Positions 1-5,873 of a stretch of DNA of 8,688 bases are shown here, one piece after another. The notes beneath the pieces are model-generated. The model saw nothing but the letters and a program-made list of their open reading frames with translations, did not search any database and was not told where the DNA came from. A program made the translations under genes and the position numbers. How positions within the stretch are numbered: position 1 is the stretch's first letter; each line of letters opens with the position of its first letter. The stretch comes from Clostridia bacterium (GTDB lineage: Bacteria; Bacillota_A; Clostridia; Oscillospirales; CAG-272), in assembly GCA_017407885.1 (NCBI GenBank), contig JAFQVU010000129.1:1-8688 (forward strand), read 5' to 3'.

Positions 1-576
1 TTTGCCAGAATTCCGGAATATTTAGATGAATTTGATGGCGTAACGAGTGTTGACAAGTATAACGGAAAGGTGGAAATTCATCTTTACAAGGAACTTGATG
101 ACGGATACGTTCGTATATTGACCGTATCTTCTAAAGAACGGAATTCGCTCATAGTAAGTAAGTTGGTAGGTGTGTCAAAAGAAAAGTTCGAGGCGAAATA
201 CAGCAAAAAAATAGAAAGAAACGCTGGTAGTCCGAGGGGGCAAGATGCCTCGATCCCTTCTACGAAGGCTCGGCTCACCGCTAGCGTTCTTTCTGATACC
301 ATTATATCACAAACGCCGCCAAATGTCAATACCCCAAAGTCACTTTCTCCCCTCGGTGATGATTTCCCCATCCGCTCTGATCTACGCGGTACACCTGCAT
401 CGGAGCTTAAATATGAGGATTTTGAAGCTGAAAAGAAAAATCTCAACAAAAAGCTCTATGAAATTCGCAGTGCTCGCCGCGAAACGTCGGCACAGTATAG
501 AGAGGCGATCTTCACTCTTCAAGCAGCTTTCCCCAAAATAAGGGACGGCTGCTTTTATAAATGTGTTAAATTGTGA
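1..576 (+). CDS. C-terminal part of a mobile-element-type protein with a possible PBECR-like nuclease domain (5' end outside window)
   Basis: The frame is open from base 1 and ends at a TGA at 574-576, so this is the last 191 residues of a longer gene; the GTG at 70 has no clear ribosome binding site and is probably internal. The first ~65 residues (from ARIPEYLDEFDGV through DKYNGKVEIHLYKELDDGYV to the KYSKK segment) follow the pattern of a short alpha/beta domain, IPxxLxxFD, a strand pair, then a K-rich end. By eye this resembles the phage-Barnase-EndoU-ColicinE5/D-RelE-like (PBECR) nuclease domains found in large polyvalent proteins of phages and conjugative elements of gut Clostridia. A low-complexity Ser/Thr/Pro linker follows, then a charged helical stretch around ELKYEDFEAEKKNLNKKLYE, probably coiled coil, and an abrupt Cys-containing end. 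The linker is encoded by a palindrome. The family call rests on memory of pattern, not on a search; it could be an unrelated protein. The short tail suggests a truncated remnant. Confidence 0.5.
   Translation, partial: FARIPEYLDEFDGVTSVDKYNGKVEIHLYKELDDGYVRILTVSSKERNSLIVSKLVGVSKEKFEAKYSKKIERNAGSPRGQDASIPSTKARLTASVLSDTIISQTPPNVNTPKSLSPLGDDFPIRSDLRGTPASELKYEDFEAEKKNLNKKLYEIRSARRETSAQYREAIFTLQAAFPKIRDGCFYKCVKL
213..294. repeat. Imperfect palindrome inside the first gene
   Basis: Nested complementary segments face each other: 213-220 (AGAAAGAA) with 287-294 (TTCTTTCT), 222-225 (CGCT) with 283-286 (AGCG), 226-228 (GGT) with 277-279 (ACC), and 232-236 (CCGAG) with 269-273 (CTCGG). Together they could fold into one hairpin of about 82 nt with small bulges and a ~32-nt apical part. 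The repeat lies in frame and encodes the Ser/Thr-rich linker after the putative nuclease domain. It could be an inserted palindromic element, or simply structured coding DNA. Confidence 0.5.
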
Positions 577-603
577 AGTTTATTTAAATATTCTCGTTTT
601 TAT

Positions 604-632
604 TTGAAATAGCGCGAAATGTGTGGTATACT
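604..632 (+). promoter_or_regulatory. Sigma-A promoter of the Nudix gene
   Basis: TTGAAA (604-609) and TATACT (627-632) are separated by 17 bases. The -10 box lies 45 bases before the ATG at 677. An upstream in-frame GTG at 623 falls inside the promoter, which rules it out as the start. Confidence 0.8.
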
Positions 633-676
633 ATAAAATATGGTGTTGTATAAATCAATTACGGAAGGGAGTTGAT

Positions 677-1459
677 ATGATGGCAGGAAGATTCGATGCC
701 GAGGAACAGCGCCAAAAGCTGCAATCCGAACGAAGCTTTGCCGAAACGCTGCTTGGCAATTCCTATGCCGCACGCATTTACAGTAAGCATAATAATGTCG
801 CGCGCGGAACAGTCACTCTTGCCGGGAAAGGCTCCTTTTCTGTACATACTGCGTATGTAATATACCCGTCCGATGATATCGGTACTGTCGCTGAAGGCAA
901 GGCGATCGGCGTGATACTCGACAAATTAAATGATAATGTTATGCTCGTTCTTGCGGTCGGTGAGGCTGCGGAGCGCGATTGGTCACAGCACGAAGTAGCC
1001 GAGGCGGTTGATTATTGGGAGCGCGGCGACAATATTCGCATATTATGTCTTCGTGAGCGCTCATGCGGCGCGGTTGTATTTACCGGAGAAGGACTCAATC
1101 GTCGATATCTTGTGATACGCATGAATCTTGGTCATTGCGGTCTTCCCAAAGGTCATATTGAAAAGTACGAGACAGAGGAGCAAACTGCTATTCGAGAAGT
1201 ACGTGAAGAGACCGGCGTAGAAATAACACTTATTGACGGTTTTCGCAAATCAATCGAATATTCACTGTCTGCGCGCACCAAAAAAGAGTCGGTGTATTTC
1301 CTCGGACGTTTCAGCGGCGACGAGGTGAAGATACAGGAAGCCGAGATCCGCTCATACCGCCTTTGCTCATATCTTGAAGCAAGGCGAATGATCACATACG
1401 AAAATGACCGCGCAGTGCTTGATGCGGCGGAAATGCTCCTTTCCGAAATGGAAAGATAA
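677..1459 (+). CDS. Nudix hydrolase with an N-terminal extra domain
   Basis: The 260-residue protein carries a complete Nudix box, GX5EX7REVREETGV, at residues 159-181, in a C-terminal domain starting near residue 126 (RERSCGAVVF). The wording around the box (LGHCGLPKGHIE) is closest to Ap4A-hydrolase/MutT-like members, which hydrolyse nucleoside diphosphates linked to another moiety using Mg2+; the actual substrate cannot be read from the sequence. The first ~122 residues are not part of a Nudix fold. Residues 75-122 (EGKAIGVILDKLND... to HEVAEAVDYWERGDNIRI) resemble by eye the second half of small Bacillota family-I-type inorganic pyrophosphatases, but the acidic catalytic motif of those enzymes (DGEEQDAY region) is not visible. 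The start is the ATG at 677, preceded by GGAAGGGA (663-670) six bases upstream; the adjacent ATG at 680 is an alternative. It stands alone with its own promoter and terminator. No signal peptide or membrane segment is apparent. Confidence 0.9.
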   Translation: MMAGRFDAEEQRQKLQSERSFAETLLGNSYAARIYSKHNNVARGTVTLAGKGSFSVHTAYVIYPSDDIGTVAEGKAIGVILDKLNDNVMLVLAVGEAAERDWSQHEVAEAVDYWERGDNIRILCLRERSCGAVVFTGEGLNRRYLVIRMNLGHCGLPKGHIEKYETEEQTAIREVREETGVEITLIDGFRKSIEYSLSARTKKESVYFLGRFSGDEVKIQEAEIRSYRLCSYLEARRMITYENDRAVLDAAEMLLSEMER

Positions 1460-1470
1460 AATATAAACTA

Positions 1471-1501
1471 AAAAGCTCGGCGGTTTTTCCGCCGAGCTTT
1501 T
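1471..1501. terminator. Bidirectional terminator between the Nudix gene and trpS
   Basis: A 13-bp perfect stem (1471-1483 with 1489-1501, AAAAGCTCGGCGG and its complement) has a 5-base loop. A/T runs at both ends make it a rho-independent terminator on either strand. It starts 11 bases after the Nudix stop and ends one base from the trpS stop. Confidence 0.92.
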
Positions 1502-1502
1502 G

Positions 1503-2588
1503 TCATGCCTTGTATTTTTCAGCTTGAGATGCGATGAGTGCTTCATCGTCAAAATAGTTTATCTTCATTGCCGCTTTGACCTCGTCAAGAGTAGCCGCTG
1601 CCGCTTCGCGTGCGACGTCGCTGCCTTTCTTTAAGATGTCATAGACGCCTGCGATATCCTTCTGATACTCCGCGCGCTTCGCACGAATCGGTTCAAGCGT
1701 GGATTCGAGTACCGCGAGAAGGAATTTCTTAACCTTGACATCACCGAGACCGCCGCGCTGATAATGAGCTTTAAGTTCATCAAGATTTGCGTAGTCGGGA
1801 AGAAATTCCGCGAAATGCTCGTCACGGGCGAACGCATCAAGATAGGTGAACACGGTGTTGCCTTCGATTTTACCCGGATCGGTGATCTTGATGTGATCGG
1901 GGTCGGTGAACATGCTCATGACCTTGGTTTTCAGGTCAGCAGAGGTTTCTGACAGATAGATAGCGTTGCCGAGTGATTTTGACATTTTCGCGTTTCCGTC
2001 TATACCGGGGAGTCTGCGGCATGCGGCGTCAGTCGGTAGAAGTGCATCCGGCTCAACAAGGACTTTACCGTATACGTCATTGAACTTGCGTACGATTTCA
2101 CGTGTCTGCTCGATCATCGGAAGCTGATCCTCTCCGACTGGTACGGTAGTAGCCTTGAATGCAGTGATATCAGCTGCCTGGCTTATCGGGTATGTGAAAA
2201 ATCCGACGGGGATACTTGTCTCGAAGTTGCGCATCTGTATTTCCGCCTTGACTGTGGGGTTTCTCTGCAGGCGCGATACGGTAACGAGATTCATGTAATA
2301 GAACGAAAGCTCCGTCAACTCGGGAATCTGCGACTGAATGAAAAGGGTAGATTTTGCCGGATCAAGACCGCATGAGAGGTAGTCAAGAGCAACCTCGATG
2401 ATATTCTGACGAATTTTCTCGGGATTGTCGGCATTGTCAGTGAGTGCCTGTGCATCGGCAATCATGATATAGGTTTTATCGAAAAGACCGCTGTTCTGCA
2501 GTTCCACGCGGCGGCGAAGTGAGCCGACGTAGTGACCGATATGCAATTTGCCGGTAGGACGGTCACCGGTTAATATGATTTTAGACAT
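1503..2588 (-). CDS. trpS: Tryptophanyl-tRNA synthetase
   Basis: This class I aminoacyl-tRNA synthetase charges tRNA-Trp with tryptophan in the cytoplasm. The 361-residue protein shows the HIGH signature at residues 16-19 (KLHIGHYVG), the GEDQ segment at 152-155, and an exact KMSKS loop at 201-205 after PGIDGNA. The opening [16 protein letters not shown] marks the subtype common in Clostridia and lactic acid bacteria, slightly longer than the E. coli enzyme through a C-terminal helical extension. The start is the ATG at 2588-2586, preceded on the minus strand by AAAAAGGAG with a 7-base gap. The frame stays open upstream into the tRNA gene, but that extension (66 residues) is not protein-like and lies across the promoter. 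The gene is monocistronic, with its own promoter about 30 bases upstream. The leader is too short for a T-box riboswitch. Confidence 0.97.
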   Translation of the reverse strand: MSKIILTGDRPTGKLHIGHYVGSLRRRVELQNSGLFDKTYIMIADAQALTDNADNPEKIRQNIIEVALDYLSCGLDPAKSTLFIQSQIPELTELSFYYMNLVTVSRLQRNPTVKAEIQMRNFETSIPVGFFTYPISQAADITAFKATTVPVGEDQLPMIEQTREIVRKFNDVYGKVLVEPDALLPTDAACRRLPGIDGNAKMSKSLGNAIYLSETSADLKTKVMSMFTDPDHIKITDPGKIEGNTVFTYLDAFARDEHFAEFLPDYANLDELKAHYQRGGLGDVKVKKFLLAVLESTLEPIRAKRAEYQKDIAGVYDILKKGSDVAREAAAATLDEVKAAMKINYFDDEALIASQAEKYKA

Positions 2589-2618
2589 GTGCTGTCTCCT
2601 TTTTACATTAATATATAA

Positions 2619-2648
2619 ATTATACCATGTATTTGCGGTAAATGTCAA
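2619..2648 (-). promoter_or_regulatory. Sigma-A promoter of trpS
   Basis: On the minus strand, TTGACA (2648-2643) and TATAAT (2624-2619) are separated by 18 bases. Transcription should start near 2612, giving a leader of about 25 bases that holds only the ribosome binding site. Confidence 0.88.
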
Positions 2649-2671
2649 GTGGGAAGTATCATTTGATAAAG

Positions 2672-2700
2672 AAAAACGGAGAGGAAAATCCTCTCCGTTT
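2672..2700 (-). terminator. Terminator of tRNA-Leu
   Basis: The perfect stem 2674-2685 / 2689-2700 (core CGGAGAGGA) has a 3-base loop and is followed on the minus strand by five T residues. Its first base coincides with the final A of the encoded CCA end, so the tRNA runs straight into the terminator. The trpS -35 box begins only 24 bases beyond. Confidence 0.88.
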
Positions 2701-2784
2701 GGTGCGAGAAACGGGACTTGAACCCGTACGGTGTAAACCACACGCCCCTCAAACGTGCGCGTCTGCCAGTTCCGCCACTCTCGC
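2700..2784 (-). tRNA. tRNA-Leu (anticodon GAG)
   Basis: The 85-nt gene folds as a class II tRNA. The acceptor stem GCGAGAG pairs with TTCTCGC (one G-U pair), and the D arm carries GCGGAACTGGCAGACGC, typical of bacterial tRNA-Leu. The anticodon stem CACGT/GCGTG holds loop TTGAGGG with anticodon GAG at 2750-2748, reading CUC and CUU. A variable arm of about 13 nt (GGT TTAC ACC) follows, then T stem ACGGG/CCCGT around loop TTCAAGT. The discriminator is A and the CCA end is encoded (2702-2700). The length, long variable arm and A73 fit leucine identity. It stands alone between its own promoter and terminator. Confidence 0.97.
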
Positions 2785-2814
2785 ATATCGTGCTGTTTTC
2801 CTCACGACTATTAT

Positions 2815-2843
2815 ATTATACACTATCGAATCAAGTTTGTCAA
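2815..2843 (-). promoter_or_regulatory. Perfect consensus sigma-A promoter of tRNA-Leu
   Basis: On the minus strand, TTGACA (2843-2838), a 17-base spacer and TATAAT (2820-2815) match the consensus at every position, as expected for a strongly expressed stable RNA. The start point should lie near 2808, about 24 bases before the mature tRNA end, so RNase P removes a short leader. Confidence 0.92.
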
Positions 2844-2847
2844 TAGG

Positions 2848-2868
2848 TTTTTGAAATTTTTTCAAAAA
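2848..2868. repeat. A/T-rich inverted repeat between divergent promoters
   Basis: TTTTTGAAA (2848-2856) and its exact complement TTTCAAAAA (2860-2868) flank a 3-base centre. The repeat sits between the -35 boxes of the tRNA-Leu and radA promoters, just upstream of the former. It could act as an UP element for RNA polymerase alpha subunits, an operator, or a DNA bend. Confidence 0.55.
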
Positions 2869-2889
2869 TATTTTTGATTATATTTTTCA

Positions 2890-2918
2890 TTGACACAAAG
2901 CCTATGATAGTGTATAAT
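2890..2918 (+). promoter_or_regulatory. Perfect consensus sigma-A promoter of radA
   Basis: TTGACA (2890-2895), a 17-base spacer and TATAAT (2913-2918) match the consensus fully. The 13 bases GATAGTGTATAAT (2906-2918) recur exactly, on the other strand, at the tRNA-Leu promoter. The predicted leader is about 28 bases. No LexA/DinR-type operator was recognised. Confidence 0.9.
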
Positions 2919-2952
2919 TATTTCATGAGAATTATTAATACGGAGATGTGAA

Positions 2953-4365
2953 ATGAAGTCATCTAAAACGATCTTTACATGCAGTGAATGCGGACACTCC
3001 ACCGCAAAATGGTACGGGAAATGCCCTGCCTGCGGCGAATGGAATACAATGGAAGAAGGCGATGCGCCTATTGAGACTGCTTCTGTGGTATCTGCTAAAA
3101 TAAAACGCATTGCACCTGAATATGAATCAGATGCTATAGCCTTTGATGACCTTGAATTGCCGTCATTTATCCGCGCGACCACCGGTATGGGCGAGCTTGA
3201 CAGAGTGCTTGGCGGCGGTCTCGTTCACGGTTCAGTCGTTCTTCTTGCCGGTGAGCCGGGTATAGGTAAGTCAACCCTTCTTCTGCAGATTTCATCTTCG
3301 CTGTGCCACGGAGATGGCGGAGAACGAAAGGTGCTCTACATATCGGGAGAGGAATCGCAGGGACAGCTCAAACTTCGCGCAAAGCGTCTCGGAGTCGGTG
3401 GCAAAGGACTCTACGTCCTAACCGAAACCAATGTGCGCCGCATTATGTCACAGTGTGACAAGGTGCATCCCGATGTTATTATAGTCGACTCGATACAGAC
3501 AATGTACGATGAACACGTTGCGTCCGCGCCCGGAAGCATAACACAGGTGCGCGAATCTGCGCTTGCGTTTATATCCAAGGCGAAGAACGAGGGCATTTCG
3601 GTCATAATGGTCGGACACGTCAATAAAGAGGGCGGCATAGCAGGGCCTAAGGTGCTCGAACACATGGTGGATGCGGTGCTCTATTTCGAGGGCGAAAAGC
3701 TTCGCTCGTATCGCATAATCCGCGCTATTAAAAACCGTTTCGGTTCGACAAATGAGATAGGCATGTTCGAGATGAGCGACGAGGGTCTTGTCGAGGTTTC
3801 AAATCCGTCCGAGACGCTTCTCGCCGGACGACCGGTAGGGGTATCGGGAAACTGCGCAGTCTGCGTAATGGAGGGGACTCGCCCGATAATTGCGGAGGTG
3901 CAGGCGCTTGTCACGCAGACCTCGTATCCGTCACCGAGACGTACATCAAACGGTATCGACTATAACCGCATGTGCCTGATTTTAGCGGTGCTTGAAAAGC
4001 GGCTCGGATATCGTTTTTCGATTAATGACGCATACCTTAATGTTATCGGTGGTCTGCATATTGATGAACCTGCTGCGGATCTTGCGGTTGCTATGGCGCT
4101 GATTTCTTCAATCAAAGACGAGGCTGTGGCGGATGATCTCATTGCAATCGGTGAGATCGGACTTGCCGGTGAGTGCCGTGCGGTACAGAATTTCGATGCG
4201 CGAGTATCGGAAGCTGTGCGGCTCGGTTTTCGGAAAATAATCGTTCCTGCACGAAATATTGAACTGCGTGAGCGAGCAGGGAAGAAGCTGAAGTTTGACG
4301 GAGTTGAGATAATTCCCGTGAAGAGCATATTTGACCGCATCAATTGGACAGGCGGCGATAAATAA
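2953..4365 (+). CDS. radA: DNA repair protein RadA (Sms)
   Basis: RadA is a RecA-like, hexameric DnaB-type ATPase that promotes branch migration and processes recombination intermediates with RecA. The 470 residues match the family's usual length (~455-460). In order are a C4 zinc finger (Cys10, 13, 24, 27 in CSECG...CPACGEW), Walker A GEPGIGKST at 90-98, Walker B VIIVDS at 165-170, the RadA-specific KNRFG motif at 250-254, and a C-terminal Lon-protease-like domain from about residue 285. That last domain is structural in this family and not a protease. The start is the ATG at 2953 with GGAG (2942-2945) seven bases upstream. The gene is monocistronic, flanked by its own promoter and a shared terminator. 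In many Bacillota radA sits near clpC or disA; no such neighbour is seen here. Confidence 0.98.
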   Translation: MKSSKTIFTCSECGHSTAKWYGKCPACGEWNTMEEGDAPIETASVVSAKIKRIAPEYESDAIAFDDLELPSFIRATTGMGELDRVLGGGLVHGSVVLLAGEPGIGKSTLLLQISSSLCHGDGGERKVLYISGEESQGQLKLRAKRLGVGGKGLYVLTETNVRRIMSQCDKVHPDVIIVDSIQTMYDEHVASAPGSITQVRESALAFISKAKNEGISVIMVGHVNKEGGIAGPKVLEHMVDAVLYFEGEKLRSYRIIRAIKNRFGSTNEIGMFEMSDEGLVEVSNPSETLLAGRPVGVSGNCAVCVMEGTRPIIAEVQALVTQTSYPSPRRTSNGIDYNRMCLILAVLEKRLGYRFSINDAYLNVIGGLHIDEPAADLAVAMALISSIKDEAVADDLIAIGEIGLAGECRAVQNFDARVSEAVRLGFRKIIVPARNIELRERAGKKLKFDGVEIIPVKSIFDRINWTGGDK

Positions 4366-4376
4366 TAGTCATATTA

Positions 4377-4403
4377 AAAGGGACGAGCATAACTCGTCCC
4401 TTT
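4377..4403. terminator. Bidirectional terminator between radA and the mnmM operon
   Basis: An 11-bp perfect stem, AAAGGGACGAG (4377-4387) with CTCGTCCCTTT (4393-4403), has a 5-base loop. It lies 11 bases after the radA stop and 5 bases beyond the end of the minus-strand gene, so it can end transcripts from both sides. Confidence 0.88.
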
Positions 4404-4408
4404 AATCT

Positions 4409-4825
4409 TTATTCGCCAAATTCATCTGCCGGATAGCCAAAAAATACGATTTGCTTTGAGTCCACCGAAAACGGCATATCGCCGATTGAATCAGCACATC
4501 CCATGAACCGTACAAGAACTTGCTCGTTGTCATTTTTGGTATCTCGCAGTATCATCTCACAATATCCTAACCCATCGATAATTGGAGAGGTAAATTCAAG
4601 TCTTACCGAGTATTTGCCGTCAGTAGAGGCTCTCTTTTTTTTAGTTGAAAATGCATCACAGGAAGAAATCACACCGCTTGTAAGGTCAAGCCGCATGTGA
4701 TTACCGTCACGACGGAAGATTACCGTGTTACCGTCGAATGAGGGGCTGTCGGCAAAAAATCCGAACTCCGCTATGCGTATTTCTTTGCCGTCAAGCGTGA
4801 TAATATTCAGAAATGACCGCTTCAT
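4409..4825 (-). CDS. Small protein with TolB/PD40-like beta-repeats, function unknown
   Basis: The 138-residue protein has no recognised family. Two segments, ADSPSFDGNTVIFRRDG (25-41) and GDMPFSVDSKQIVFFGYP (115-132), follow the blade pattern SPxFxxDGxxIxF seen in TolB/PD40-type beta-propellers, but the protein is far too short for a full propeller. It is predicted mostly beta-strand and soluble, with no signal peptide or membrane helix. Its ATG (4825-4823) overlaps the mnmM stop by one base (TAATG), and GAGGGA lies just upstream inside mnmM, so translation is probably coupled. Either it works with MnmM or it simply shares the transcript. It could also be a degenerate remnant of a larger propeller. 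The gene ends at the terminator shared with radA. Confidence 0.8.
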   Translation of the reverse strand: MKRSFLNIITLDGKEIRIAEFGFFADSPSFDGNTVIFRRDGNHMRLDLTSGVISSCDAFSTKKKRASTDGKYSVRLEFTSPIIDGLGYCEMILRDTKNDNEQVLVRFMGCADSIGDMPFSVDSKQIVFFGYPADEFGE

Positions 4826-5382
4826 TATCTTCCCTCAATTATATAGAAGAACGGACTTGTGGGTGAGTTGACCATTTTAAAGCAAGCAACGGTGTATTTC
4901 TTTCTGTCAAGCTGTGAAAGGCGCTCGCCGACGAGCTGACCTTCGATATCTCCCTCTGCATGACCGGGGTATACCGCGATGAGGATTATCGCGTCCTTGT
5001 CCATCAGTTCAATTGCCGCTTCAATTGCCGCGAGCGTGGTATCTCGCATCGTGGTGATTTTTTTGTCGCTTCCGGGGAGATAGCCGAGATTGAACATGCC
5101 GGCCTTCACGGGCTTGTCTACAAATTCCTTTACGCGGTGGTGTGAGGCGCATATAAGGGTGTAGTTGTTCGGGCATCCTGCGGCGGTGAGATTTTTTTCG
5201 GTGGATTCAAGCGCGGCAGGCTGGATATCGAAGGCGTATACATGCCCCGATTCGCCTACGGTTTTCGATAAAAATTCAGTATCGTGACCGTTACCCATAG
5301 TATAATCGACGGCGATATCTCCCTCGCCGAGATGTTGAAGTATAAAATATTTATGCATGTCAAGCAGGTCAACCATTGCCAT
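4825..5382 (-). CDS. mnmM: MnmM (YtqB)-family SAM-dependent tRNA methyltransferase
   Basis: The 185-residue protein is a class I Rossmann methyltransferase of the family once called 'putative rRNA methylase' (YtqB). Bacillus subtilis YtqB is now known as MnmM, which methylates 5-aminomethyl-2-thiouridine at wobble position 34 of tRNAs to mnm5s2U, the step done by MnmC in E. coli. Visible motifs are the SAM-binding DYTMGNGHDT (26-35), acidic strand end AFDIQ (50-54), FNLGYLPG (97-104), VYPGHAEG (137-144) and the C-terminal NSPTSPFF (172-179). The length fits the family. The start is the ATG at 5382, with AAAAGGAG on the minus strand eight bases upstream; Met3 is a weaker alternative. It is the first gene of a two-gene operon behind its own promoter. 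The family is clear; the exact substrate is inferred from the B. subtilis relative. Confidence 0.92.
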   Translation of the reverse strand: MAMVDLLDMHKYFILQHLGEGDIAVDYTMGNGHDTEFLSKTVGESGHVYAFDIQPAALESTEKNLTAAGCPNNYTLICASHHRVKEFVDKPVKAGMFNLGYLPGSDKKITTMRDTTLAAIEAAIELMDKDAIILIAVYPGHAEGDIEGQLVGERLSQLDRKKYTVACFKMVNSPTSPFFYIIEGR

Positions 5383-5416
5383 TGTGAGAGCTCCTTTTAA
5401 AATAAACTTTTATTAA

Positions 5417-5445
5417 ATTATACCACAGCGAAATGTAAAAATCAA
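5417..5445 (-). promoter_or_regulatory. Sigma-A promoter of the mnmM operon
   Basis: On the minus strand, TTGATT (5445-5440), a 17-base spacer and a perfect TATAAT (5422-5417) lie about 34 bases before the mnmM start codon. Confidence 0.82.
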
Positions 5446-5832
5446 TGGGAAATGTGGTAATTATGGGGAATTTTCAGATTTGTCGTGAGGGAATACGGTC
5501 GCTTTCTTGAAAGAAAGCTCCGCAAAGAACTTTATACAACTCATACGCTCATAGAGTGTTTGCATAGAGCTTCGAGGAAAAAGCTCTCGGTAGTCGGGAC
5601 CCTCCTCACCTCCGCTCCTCCGCTTCGGTTCGGTGTCCCAACAACCGAAAAAGCAACCGCTCATTTAACCATATTAATGCTGTTTGTTGCAGAAAGTAAC
5701 TTTATGCATAAAATTAATAAGCACTGCAGTCTAGACAGCATAGCTCTCTGTACGTAGGAAGGTAAGGCGAAGCCTTGTAAAGAGTCGGGGAGAGCATAAC
5801 GAACGTCTTAACGATAAACAATAATACACCAC
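5446..5832. other. Gene-free, hairpin-rich intergenic region
   Basis: No convincing gene is seen. Open frames exist on both strands (5485-5757 plus, 5664-5461 minus) but lack ribosome binding sites and have biased composition. The stretch holds several inverted repeats: GCTTTCTT/AAGAAAGC at 5501-5518, AGAGCTT/AAGCTCT at 5566-5587, a larger hairpin at 5588-5647, and AAGGC/GCCTT at 5764-5776. Possible explanations are a dispersed intergenic repeat, a small RNA, or a decayed element. No near-consensus promoter pointing into it was found on the plus strand. Confidence 0.5.
5588..5647 (+). ncRNA. Candidate structured RNA with C-rich loop (speculative)
   Basis: CGGT (5588-5591), GT (5593-5594) and GGGAC (5596-5600) pair with ACCG (5644-5647), AC (5641-5642) and GTCCC (5635-5639), giving 11 base pairs with two single mismatches. 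The 34-base loop is pyrimidine-rich and includes TCACCTCC (5606-5613), identical to the anti-Shine-Dalgarno tail of bacterial 16S rRNA. C-rich single-stranded loops are used by several Gram-positive small RNAs to bind ribosome binding sites. No promoter was identified, so transcription is unproven. Confidence 0.25.
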
Positions 5833-5868
5833 AAAAAGCTGTCTGTGCGAATGTTCAGACAGCTTTTT
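5833..5868. terminator. Strong terminator downstream of addA, usable on both strands
   Basis: A 13-bp perfect stem, AAAAAGCTGTCTG (5833-5845) with CAGACAGCTTTTT (5856-5868), has a 10-base loop. On the minus strand it lies 5 bases after the addA stop and ends in TTTTT. Read on the plus strand it would also end any transcript from the 5446-5832 region. Confidence 0.92.
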
Positions 5869-5873
5869 CGTTA

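Noticed and set aside
623..676. Longer N-terminus for the Nudix protein from a GTG at 623
   Set aside because: The codon lies inside the -35/-10 promoter, and the ATG at 677 has a proper ribosome binding site; the extra 18 residues are not protein-like.
2589..2786. Longer trpS reading frame extending into the tRNA gene
   Set aside because: The extension covers the tRNA, its terminator and the trpS promoter; the family's N-terminus begins at the [13 protein letters not shown] methionine with a good ribosome binding site.
2587..2952. T-box or other riboswitch upstream of trpS or radA
   Set aside because: Both leaders are under about 30 bases from the predicted start points and contain only a ribosome binding site.
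5461..5664. Minus-strand open frame of 67 residues in the same gap
   Set aside because: No ribosome binding site before its ATG, no family resemblance, and it ends within the upstream region of mnmM without a promoter of its own.
5485..5757. Plus-strand open frame of 90 residues in the gap after the mnmM promoter
   Set aside because: GTG start without a ribosome binding site or promoter, no recognisable domain, and the frame runs through strong inverted repeats; the opposite strand is open too, which points to composition rather than coding.
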